Origin: Flavobacterium sp. N1736
Lineage (GTDB): Bacteria; Bacteroidota; Bacteroidia; Flavobacteriales; Flavobacteriaceae
DNA: 64,000 nt
Assembly: GCF_025947065.1 (NCBI RefSeq)
Contig: NZ_CP109994.1
Coordinates: 4,774,001-4,838,000, forward strand
Reading direction: 5' to 3'
Shown here piece by piece: positions 7,926-14,759 of this stretch. Every line of letters starts with the position of its first letter. Within the stretch, counting starts at the first letter, position 1. The position numbers and the translations under genes are program-made. The notes under the pieces were generated by a model that searched no databases, was not told the DNA's origin, and worked only from the letters and a program-made list of their open reading frames with translations.

Positions 7926-8324
7926 TTATTTTTTCAATGCTTCATTAACGTCTTTAGCCGTTTTTACAGTTCCGTCTTTTGCAGCTTTTGCAGCAGCTTC
8001 GGCTTTATCAGCAGTTTTTTTAGCAGCTTCTTTTACGTCTGCAGCTGTTTTTTTGGCAGCATCCGCAACTTCAGTTGCTGTTTTTTTAGAGGCATCTTTT
8101 ACCTCTTCAACAGTTTTATTCGTAGCAGCTTTTGCTTCAGCAGCAGCGTTTTCGATTTTAACTGCAGCAGTATCTTTCACTTCTTCAATATCTGTTGTTA
8201 AAGAATCAACTTTGTTTCCAAGAGTTAGATTGTCTTCTTCTGGTTTTTGTTCTTTATTTCCACAAGATTGTACGGCAAATGCCAATAATGCAATAACAGC
8301 GAAGCTTAAAATTTGTTTTTTCAT
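7926..8324 (-). CDS. Small lipoprotein with LEA-like 11-residue repeats
   Basis: 132 residues from the ATG at 8324. The signal peptide ends AFAVQS-C21, a workable lipobox, so the protein is probably lipid-anchored. The rest is Ala/Lys/Glu-rich. Residues 71-114 are four consecutive 11-mers of the form T-x-x-x-V-x-(D/E)-A-A-K-K, such as TATEVADAAKK and TAADVKEAAKK. This is the periodicity of group 3 LEA and apolipoprotein-like amphipathic helices. Stress or membrane-surface protection is a guess from that resemblance. It has its own terminator and appears monocistronic. An upstream in-frame ATG at 8336 is less likely. Confidence 0.8.
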   Translation of the reverse strand: MKKQILSFAVIALLAFAVQSCGNKEQKPEEDNLTLGNKVDSLTTDIEEVKDTAAVKIENAAAEAKAATNKTVEEVKDASKKTATEVADAAKKTAADVKEAAKKTADKAEAAAKAAKDGTVKTAKDVNEALKK

Positions 8325-8618
8325 GATTAAATTCATTTTTAAAGTTGATAAAATATAAAGGTTATAAAGCTGAAAAAATAAAAGTACAAATTTTAAAATT
8401 AAGCGCTCTTCGTAAGATTATTTTTCTGTTGAGAGCAAGACAATTCCCGTGCCAAAAATTTGCATTTTTGAAACTTAGATTCAAATTTTATTTAAAATCA
8501 GTTTTAAGTTATAGGAATCAATTTTGAGTCAAAGATTTTCTCCTATTTAATTCGCTTAAAGTAACATTAGAGGTTATAAGCCTTGGTATATCGACAGAAG
8601 TTTTTAAGAAAAAAACAG
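8325..8618. other. Intergenic region, nothing clear
   Basis: AT-rich divergent intergenic DNA between the lipoprotein gene and rlmN. No ORF with coding character and no strong hairpin was seen. It must hold the lipoprotein promoter, but no exact TAnnTTTG was found on the minus strand. Confidence 0.5.
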
Positions 8619-8626
8619 TAACTTTG
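8619..8626 (+). promoter_or_regulatory. -7 promoter element for rlmN, abutting the start codon
   Basis: TAACTTTG matches TAnnTTTG. Its last base is only four bases before the rlmN ATG at 8631, so the transcript is predicted to start at or next to the A of the start codon. Confidence 0.6.
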
Positions 8627-8630
8627 CACC

Positions 8631-9674
8631 ATGCAAATTGAGAAAAAAGATATAAGAGCCTTATCAAAAGATCAGTTACGAGATTTTTTTGTCGAAAATA
8701 ATGACAAAGCATTTCGTGGTAATCAGGTCTACGAATGGTTATGGAGCAAGGGAGCGCATAGCTTTGAAGATATGACAAATGTTGCCAAAACAACACGTTC
8801 TATGCTCGAAGAAAATTTTGTAATCAATCATATTAAGGTTGATACCATGCAAAGAAGCAGCGACGGAACAGTAAAAAACGCCGTTCGTTTGCATGATGGT
8901 TTAGTTGTAGAATCAGTTTTAATTCCAACGGCAACAAGAACAACAGCTTGTGTGTCAAGTCAGGTTGGCTGTAGTTTAGATTGCAATTTTTGTGCGACAT
9001 CAAGATTAAAAAGAATGCGAAATCTGGAACCGGGAGAAATTTACGATCAGATTCTCGCCATCGATAAAGAAAGCCGTTTGTATCATAATCATCCGCTTTC
9101 GAATATTGTTTTTATGGGAATGGGCGAACCTTTAATGAACTATAATAATGTCATTAAAGCGATCGATATGGTTACGTCATCAGAAGGTTTGGGAATGTCT
9201 CCTAAACGTATTATGGTATCAACGTCCGGAATTCCGAAAATGATTAAGAAAATGGCAGACGATGATGTAAAATTCAAACTCGCAGTTTCCCTGCATTCGG
9301 CAATTGATGAAATTCGTGCGCGAATCATGCCTTTTAGCAAAAATTTTCCTTTAGCAGATTTACGTGAATCATTAGAATATTGGTACAGAAAAACAAAAAG
9401 TAAAATTTCATACGAATATGTGGTTTGGAAAGGAATTAATGACGATAAAGCTTCGATTGATGCCTTGGTGAAGTTCTGCAAATATGTGCCTTGTAAAGTT
9501 AATTTAATCGAATATAATCCAATTGATGACGGAGAGTTTCAACAAGCTTCAGAAGAGTCTATTATGGCATATATAAAAGCCCTGGAAAATATTGGAATAG
9601 TAGTAAAAGTGCGTCGCAGCCGCGGAAAAGATATTGATGCCGCATGTGGACAATTGGCAAATAAAGAAGGATAA
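8631..9674 (+). CDS. rlmN: Dual-specificity 23S rRNA/tRNA adenosine-C2 methyltransferase RlmN
   Basis: A 347-residue radical SAM enzyme that methylates C2 of A2503 in 23S rRNA and A37 in some tRNAs. The [4Fe-4S] ligands are Cys114, Cys118 and Cys121 (C-SLD-C-NF-C). The GMGEP motif for SAM binding follows near residue 165. The C-terminal resolving cysteine is Cys339 in DAACGQL. The N-terminal helix domain is complete, and length is normal for the family. The start is fixed by the adjacent -7 element. Monocistronic. Confidence 0.95.
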   Translation: MQIEKKDIRALSKDQLRDFFVENNDKAFRGNQVYEWLWSKGAHSFEDMTNVAKTTRSMLEENFVINHIKVDTMQRSSDGTVKNAVRLHDGLVVESVLIPTATRTTACVSSQVGCSLDCNFCATSRLKRMRNLEPGEIYDQILAIDKESRLYHNHPLSNIVFMGMGEPLMNYNNVIKAIDMVTSSEGLGMSPKRIMVSTSGIPKMIKKMADDDVKFKLAVSLHSAIDEIRARIMPFSKNFPLADLRESLEYWYRKTKSKISYEYVVWKGINDDKASIDALVKFCKYVPCKVNLIEYNPIDDGEFQQASEESIMAYIKALENIGIVVKVRRSRGKDIDAACGQLANKEG

Positions 9675-9692
9675 TTTGATTGAATTTGTGTA

Positions 9693-9872
9693 GTCCCTGC
9701 GGGACAAACGCACGTAATGATAATTTTTTTTACAATATATAATCTCTCCGAGATATTTTGCAGGAAATTAAATCATCCCAACATTAATCTCAAAATAAAT
9801 TCTGTTAGGAATTAAATATTGGTAGAATTAATAAAGACAAATAATGTAAATATCCCGTAGGGATTACACATT
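9693..9872. repeat. Cluster of three 13-base mini-palindromes (5-3-5)
   Basis: Three elements share one form, a 5-bp stem and a 3-base loop: GTCCC-TGC-GGGAC at 9693-9705, ATCTC-TCC-GAGAT at 9742-9754 and ATCCC-GTA-GGGAT at about 9852-9864. The last is wrapped in an outer AATGT...ACATT pair. None has a T run, so they are not simple terminators. They look like short interspersed repeats behind rlmN. Confidence 0.55.
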
Positions 9873-9896
9873 CCTAATAAATGATTTAAAATAAAT

Positions 9897-9940
9897 AAAA
9901 AAGCATTAAAGACAAGTAAACCTGTTTTTAATGCTTTTTT
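9897..9940. terminator. Bidirectional terminator
   Basis: A 14-base arm (9897-9910) is complementary to 9927-9940, with A/T runs on both sides and an additional imperfect inner stem. It can serve the minus-strand lipoprotein gene that ends at 9958, and rlmN read-through. Confidence 0.85.
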
Positions 9941-9957
9941 GTTTTGGGCAAAAAGGG

Positions 9958-10818
9958 TTATTTTTTCAAATCAATTTCTTCGGTTACGCCATCTTTAGTA
10001 ACAGTTACTAAAGTATTGCAATCTCCGTTTCCGTAATCAATAATGGCATTTGCTCCATTTTTCGTTAACGATAAAACACCTTTTACAGCAAATGGTTTTT
10101 TACACGCGGCATTAAACTCTAAAGGAGTTGTAATTTCTGCGGAATAAGTATCGCCATTCGGGAAAGTTGTCGTTCCGCTTCCTGTTACAACAGATTTATT
10201 ATCATCCCAATTAAACCACGTATTGTATCCGGAAATCGTTTCTTTCGTTAAAGTTCCTTTTCGGGTATAAACACCGCCGTCATCAAAAGTAATTGTCAGG
10301 TCAATTGTAGCGGTTAAAACCGGATGTGCTTCTGCCAGTAAATCAGTTGCTTTTTTGGTTCGGACAATACTTTTGCTTCCCTGAAGTTTTTTGCCATTGT
10401 GATAAAAACCTTCAAAAGTGTAACTTATAGTTTGTGTCGCTGCAGTAAAGTCATTAGAGAACGAAATAACCATTTTTCCTTTTACAGAATTCCCGTTATC
10501 AAGCGTACAGCCTTCAACACCAAAATCGACTGTTCTTGTCCAGGTGCTATTCGTTAAAACCGTAGTAATTGTAGCGCAGCCTGGTAAAAAGTTTTTAATA
10601 GGTCCGCTAGGTTTATTTGTGCTGTTTTGTTGTGCATCAAATTGATCTTCAGCAATATTAGTCACATCTTCTATCGAAGCGTCAATTTTAGAGTTGGTAA
10701 TAATCTCATCATTAGAGATTTTGGCATTCGTTCCGTCGTTTCCACTTTCATCAGAATTACAACTAATAAAAAATGATAAAGTGATACATGTTCCAATTAA
10801 TAAAAATTTTGTTTTCAT
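9958..10818 (-). CDS. Predicted lipoprotein of unknown function
   Basis: A 286-residue exported lipoprotein: hydrophobic signal then FFIS-C20, followed by a Ser/Asp/Gly-rich linker. The body is rich in Thr/Val beta strands with paired motifs (CTLDNGNSVKGKMVISF, GKKLQGSKSIVRT), suggesting a beta-sandwich or barrel-like fold on the outer membrane or in the periplasm. I do not recognise the family. It is monocistronic, with a terminator downstream and a 159-base divergent gap to the prenyl synthase. Confidence 0.75.
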   Translation of the reverse strand: MKTKFLLIGTCITLSFFISCNSDESGNDGTNAKISNDEIITNSKIDASIEDVTNIAEDQFDAQQNSTNKPSGPIKNFLPGCATITTVLTNSTWTRTVDFGVEGCTLDNGNSVKGKMVISFSNDFTAATQTISYTFEGFYHNGKKLQGSKSIVRTKKATDLLAEAHPVLTATIDLTITFDDGGVYTRKGTLTKETISGYNTWFNWDDNKSVVTGSGTTTFPNGDTYSAEITTPLEFNAACKKPFAVKGVLSLTKNGANAIIDYGNGDCNTLVTVTKDGVTEEIDLKK

Positions 10819-10961
10819 AATAAATAGTTTAGGTTTTACTTTTAATTAATGAATTCAAATTAGGAATTGGAATTAGATGTTTTTTTGGTTTATTTTTTAA
10901 TTAGTGCATAAATTATTTATATACTAACATAAAATAGACAACGTTTTTTTATTTAAAATAG

Positions 10962-10969
10962 TATATTTG
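10962..10969 (+). promoter_or_regulatory. -7 promoter element for the polyprenyl synthase
   Basis: TATATTTG matches TAnnTTTG. The ATG begins 8 bases after its last base, so the leader is only a few nucleotides. Confidence 0.6.
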
Positions 10970-10977
10970 GAATCGAA

Positions 10978-11955
10978 ATGAATATTACTTCTCAAATAAA
11001 ACAGCCCATTTTTAATGAAATGGAACTTTTCGAAAAAAAGTTCCATGAATCGATGACTTCAAAGGTTGCATTGCTGAACCGCATAACCTATTACATCGTA
11101 AATCGAAAAGGAAAACAAATGCGTCCGATGTTTGTTTTTCTAACAGCAAAAATGGTTTCCGGCGGCATTGTAAACGAAAGAACGTATCGCGGAGCATCTG
11201 TTATTGAGCTTATTCATACCGCAACTTTAGTACATGATGATGTGGTTGACGACAGTAATCGCCGTCGCGGATTTTTCTCTATCAATGCACTTTGGAAAAA
11301 TAAAATTGCCGTTTTGGTTGGTGATTATTTACTTTCAAAAGGATTATTGCTTTCTATAGATAATGGCGATTTTGATTTGCTTAGAATTATTTCTGTAGCC
11401 GTTCGCGAAATGAGCGAAGGAGAATTACTTCAGATAGAAAAAGCAAGAAGACTTGATATTACCGAAGATGTTTATTATGAAATTATCCGAAAAAAAACCG
11501 CTACACTTATTGCGGCTTGTTGTGCTCTTGGCGCAAAATCGGTAATTGAAGATGATATTCAGGTGGAGAATATGCGCAAATTTGGTGAACTTATCGGAAT
11601 GGCTTTTCAAATTAAAGACGATTTATTCGATTATAGCGAAGAAGCCATCGGAAAACCAACCGGAATCGATATTAAAGAGCAAAAAATGACTTTGCCTTTA
11701 ATTCATGTTTTAAATACGTGTACTCCGCAAGAAAAAAAGTGGCTGATAAACTCGATCAAAAACCACAATAAAGATAAAAAACGCGTTAAAGAAGTTATTA
11801 CTTTTGTAAAAGACAATAATGGTTTGGCTTACGCCGAAAATAAAATGGTCGAATTCCAGCAGGAAGCACTTTCTCTATTAAAGAATTACCCCGATTCTGA
11901 GTTTAAAGATGCCCTTATTTTGATGGTGAACTACGTTATCGAAAGAAAAAAATAA
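10978..11955 (+). CDS. Long-chain trans-polyprenyl diphosphate synthase
   Basis: A 325-residue all-helical prenyltransferase of the IspA/IspB type that elongates allylic diphosphates with IPP. The first Asp-rich motif is HDDVVDD (Asp87-Asp92), followed by the RRRGF loop. The second is IKDDLFDYSEE. The conserved GKQMRP near residue 45 binds IPP. In this lineage it most likely makes the side chain of menaquinone; chain length cannot be read reliably. The start follows the -7 element by 8 bases. No neighbour shares the strand closely. Confidence 0.9.
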   Translation: MNITSQIKQPIFNEMELFEKKFHESMTSKVALLNRITYYIVNRKGKQMRPMFVFLTAKMVSGGIVNERTYRGASVIELIHTATLVHDDVVDDSNRRRGFFSINALWKNKIAVLVGDYLLSKGLLLSIDNGDFDLLRIISVAVREMSEGELLQIEKARRLDITEDVYYEIIRKKTATLIAACCALGAKSVIEDDIQVENMRKFGELIGMAFQIKDDLFDYSEEAIGKPTGIDIKEQKMTLPLIHVLNTCTPQEKKWLINSIKNHNKDKKRVKEVITFVKDNNGLAYAENKMVEFQQEALSLLKNYPDSEFKDALILMVNYVIERKK

Positions 11956-12145
11956 TTAGATAATCAGATAATTTGTTAATTGGATAATTGGTTTTAAATA
12001 CTTAAAATCAATTGCTTAACGGTGGATTATTGGAATTTTTATTTTTTTTATTGTATTTTTTTTGCCCTACATGCAACCATTTCGAAATGATAATCGTCTA
12101 TGCTAATAGAAGTCTGTTAGTAAAACAAAATCTGAACGCTTATTA

Positions 12146-12706
12146 ATGAAAATTATTCATTTACATCAGGAAGAAACCGAACTTATAAAGTTGGCTGTCG
12201 AAAATAATCGACAAGCGCAACAGCAAATTTATAGTCGGTTTTCTTCAAAAATGTTAAGTGTTTGCCGTCAATATATAAAAGACATTCAATTGGCAGAAGA
12301 TGTAATGATAACCGCTTTCATGAAAGTATTTACCGGCTTAAACAAATTCGAACATAAGGGAAGTTTTGAAGGCTGGATTCGCCGAATTATGGTTAATGAA
12401 TGTATTTCGTATTTAAGAGTTCAGAAAAAAGTAAAGTTTACCGAAGACGAGATTTATACCGAAGAAAGTTTCAACGCAATTGACAGTCAGTTTTCGATAG
12501 AGCAAATTCAGTTTTTAATTGATGCTTTGCCGGACGGTTATAAAATGGTTTTCAATTTATACGCTATTGAAGGTTACAAGCACAATGAAATTGCAAAGAT
12601 GTTAGGCATAAATGAAGGAACATCAAAATCGCAATTGTCGCACGCCAGAAAAATGCTGCAAACACAGATTAATACCTTAAAAAAACAAGATAATGGAACC
12701 GAATAA
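12146..12706 (+). CDS. RNA polymerase ECF-type sigma-70 factor
   Basis: A 186-residue sigma factor with region 2 (AEDVMITAFMKVFTGLNKF, then FEGWIRRIMVNE) and region 4 (GYKMVFNLYAIEGY, then HTH EIAKMLGINEGTSKSQL), and no regions 1 or 3. It would redirect RNA polymerase to a small regulon. The next gene begins 14 bases before its stop and encodes a single-span membrane protein, the usual place for an anti-sigma factor. No FecR/SusC-type partner is adjacent. Confidence 0.88.
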   Translation: MKIIHLHQEETELIKLAVENNRQAQQQIYSRFSSKMLSVCRQYIKDIQLAEDVMITAFMKVFTGLNKFEHKGSFEGWIRRIMVNECISYLRVQKKVKFTEDEIYTEESFNAIDSQFSIEQIQFLIDALPDGYKMVFNLYAIEGYKHNEIAKMLGINEGTSKSQLSHARKMLQTQINTLKKQDNGTE

Positions 12707-13418
12707 TTTCGAAAAGGATTTCCGTGATAAACTAAATCAGCGCAAAATTGAACCAAGCGACAAAGCTTGGGATCGATTAGACGCCATGTTAAGTGTTGCT
12801 GAAAATAAAAAACCGAAAAAAGATAGAAAATGGCTTTCTATCGCAGCAAGTATTGTTGGGTTTTTATTGGTTGGAACTTTCTTTTTTAATCAAAAGAAAA
12901 ACCCTGTTGAAACGCCAAAAAAGAAGGTGGTTATAGAGAATACAAAGAAAGATTCTGTAGTAAAACCAACTTTAAATGTAATAGATTCAGGTAAAACAGA
13001 AATTGCAATTTCAGAGAAAGAATTAATGCAAACTTCAAATAAAAAAGAAGAGAATATTAATTCAAAGGTTTCAAAACAAAAAACAAATGAGGTTATAAAA
13101 AATGAAACAAATCAAATAGCGGAGTCTTCAGTCATCATCAAAAACAATCACGAAACACAATCAATCAATAATCAAACTTCAGTTGTCGAAACTTCTAAAA
13201 ATGAGAGTGTAGATCAATTGTTGAATTCAGCCGAGAAAACTGTTGTTGCAGAACATTCGGCTAAGCCAAAATCAAAAATTAAAGTCAACGCCAACGATTT
13301 GCTCCATCAGGTTGATGGCGAATTAGAACTTTCGTTTAGAGAAAAAGTAATTACAAAAGTCAATAAAAATTATCAAACAGTAAAAGTGGCTTTGGCCAAT
13401 AGAAATCAGCAGGAATGA
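12693..13418 (+). CDS. Single-span membrane protein, candidate anti-sigma partner
   Basis: 241 residues. A charged cytoplasmic N-terminus (about 45 residues, with the motif FRDKLNQRKIEPSDKAWDRLDAML) precedes one membrane helix (WLSIAASIVGFLLVGTFFF). A long Lys/Ser/Asn-rich low-complexity region and a short conserved-looking C-terminal helix follow. The N-terminal helical segment in front of the membrane helix and the 14-base overlap with the sigma gene suggest an anti-sigma role. No zinc-binding HxxxCxxC motif is present, so it would not be a ZAS-type anti-sigma. Confidence 0.65.
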   Translation: MEPNNFEKDFRDKLNQRKIEPSDKAWDRLDAMLSVAENKKPKKDRKWLSIAASIVGFLLVGTFFFNQKKNPVETPKKKVVIENTKKDSVVKPTLNVIDSGKTEIAISEKELMQTSNKKEENINSKVSKQKTNEVIKNETNQIAESSVIIKNNHETQSINNQTSVVETSKNESVDQLLNSAEKTVVAEHSAKPKSKIKVNANDLLHQVDGELELSFREKVITKVNKNYQTVKVALANRNQQE

Positions 13419-13444
13419 AGAATATAGAATAAAGAGTAAAGAAA

Positions 13445-13560
13445 AAAGAGCAAAGAATAAAGAGCAAAGAATAAAGCTAGCAATTAATAATCAACAATCA
13501 ACATTTCACCATCAATAATTAACAATTAAAAAAACAATCATCAATCAATCAATCAATCAA
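13445..13560 (+). repeat. Simple-sequence tract in the leader of the barrel gene
   Basis: Two exact 14-base units (13445-13458, 13459-13472; AAAGAGCAAAGAAT) are followed by AT-rich sequence. Then come five perfect TCAA units at 13541-13560, ending 8 bases before the ATG at 13569. The tetranucleotide tract lies where it could change the spacing of the ribosome-binding region. Confidence 0.7.
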
Positions 13561-13568
13561 AATCAATC

Positions 13569-14630
13569 ATGAAAAATTTTACCCTTTACCTCGTAATTTT
13601 AGTTTTCTTATTTGTCAGTAAAGTGCTTGGACAAGAAAGTTTTGAATCAAGAGCAAAACAAATTGCCAATAAAATAGAGAAAATTACCAAAGAAGAAAAA
13701 GCAGCTTTGAAAGAAGAAGTCGAAGCTGTAAACGTTCAATTATCTAATGGCAAAATTACATTGGAACAAGCCGATAAACGCAAGAAAGAACTTGCAGAAG
13801 CACGCGCTGTAATTATCGAGGAGAAAATAACTTTGGCGCAAAACGAACTAAATGATTTGGTTCAGCAAAAAGTAGATGGAAAAATCAAAGAGCAGGAACA
13901 GGATTCGACCCGAAAACATACTTTGGTAATTCATTGGAACGACAGAAACTGGAGCGACAAAAACAGGGAAAAAAGAGATTCTATTCATGGAGAAAAAAGA
14001 ACTACTTCGCAATTTGTGTTCGCAATGGGTTTGAATAATATGATGGCCGACGGAAAACTTCAGGATTCAAATTATAGTTTTATAGGTTCGCATTTTTATG
14101 AATGGGGTTTTACCTATAATTCAAGATTAATGAAAAACAACAATTTACTTCATGCAAAATACGGACTTTCATTAATGTACAACAATATTCGCCCAACAGA
14201 TAATCGCAGTTTTGTGGTAAACGGAGACCAGACTAATCTGGAAGTGAATACTGTAAATCTTGATGAATCCCGATTTAGAAATGTCTATTTGGTATTGCCG
14301 CTGCATTTGGAATTCGATTTTTCTAAACCCACAATTAGTAACGGAAAAACCTATTTTAAAACACATAAAAGTTTCCGTTTCGGAATTGGAGGTTATGCCG
14401 GAATCAACGTAAAGTCAAAACAAATTTTGAAGTTTGAAGAAGAAGATTTAAAATATAAAACAACTATAAAAGGCGATTATAATGTAAATAATTTTATGTA
14501 CGGATTAAGTTCTTACATCGGATATAAAGAATTTAGTTTGTATTGTAAATATGATTTAAACCCTTTATTTCAGGATAATGCAGTTGACGAAAAAAATATT
14601 TCATTAGGATTACGTTTCGATTTAAATTAA
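13569..14630 (+). CDS. Outer-membrane beta-barrel protein with N-terminal coiled coil
   Basis: A 353-residue exported protein. After a signal peptide (cleavage near VLGQ-ES), residues about 25-115 are a Lys/Glu/Ala heptad-rich coiled coil, followed by a basic linker. Residues about 145-353 alternate hydrophobic and polar residues in short strands and end in a final strand ending LRFDLN, as outer-membrane barrels do. It follows the sigma/anti-sigma-like pair in the same direction (150-base gap). It may be a target of, or a partner to, that system. No specific transport function is recognisable. Confidence 0.7.
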   Translation: MKNFTLYLVILVFLFVSKVLGQESFESRAKQIANKIEKITKEEKAALKEEVEAVNVQLSNGKITLEQADKRKKELAEARAVIIEEKITLAQNELNDLVQQKVDGKIKEQEQDSTRKHTLVIHWNDRNWSDKNREKRDSIHGEKRTTSQFVFAMGLNNMMADGKLQDSNYSFIGSHFYEWGFTYNSRLMKNNNLLHAKYGLSLMYNNIRPTDNRSFVVNGDQTNLEVNTVNLDESRFRNVYLVLPLHLEFDFSKPTISNGKTYFKTHKSFRFGIGGYAGINVKSKQILKFEEEDLKYKTTIKGDYNVNNFMYGLSSYIGYKEFSLYCKYDLNPLFQDNAVDEKNISLGLRFDLN

Positions 14631-14655
14631 GAATACGGTTGAGTTTAGTTAGTAG

Positions 14656-14685
14656 AAAAAGCGCTTCGAAAGAGGCGCTTTTTTT
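14656..14685 (+). terminator. Terminator of the barrel gene
   Basis: Stem AAAAGCGC with GCGCTTTT plus flanking pairs, followed by a T run. It stands between the barrel gene and dnaG. Confidence 0.85.
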
Positions 14686-14759
14686 ATGAAAAAATGATCA
14701 AATTTCAGGATGGATTTATGTATTTTTACAGGCTCTCAACTTTAAAAATATTTTACGTT

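Noticed and set aside
7920..8358. Long plus-strand frames opposite the lipoprotein gene
   Set aside because: They are the antisense of the Ala/Lys 11-residue repeats; composition is Phe/Ser/Cys-rich without a plausible start or ribosome site.
8345..8527. 60-residue frame before rlmN
   Set aside because: Basic, low-complexity content with no start context; in an AT-rich intergenic stretch this is expected by chance.
13541..13560. TCAA tract considered as a CRISPR or mobile-element end
   Set aside because: It is a pure tetranucleotide repeat without flanking inverted repeats.
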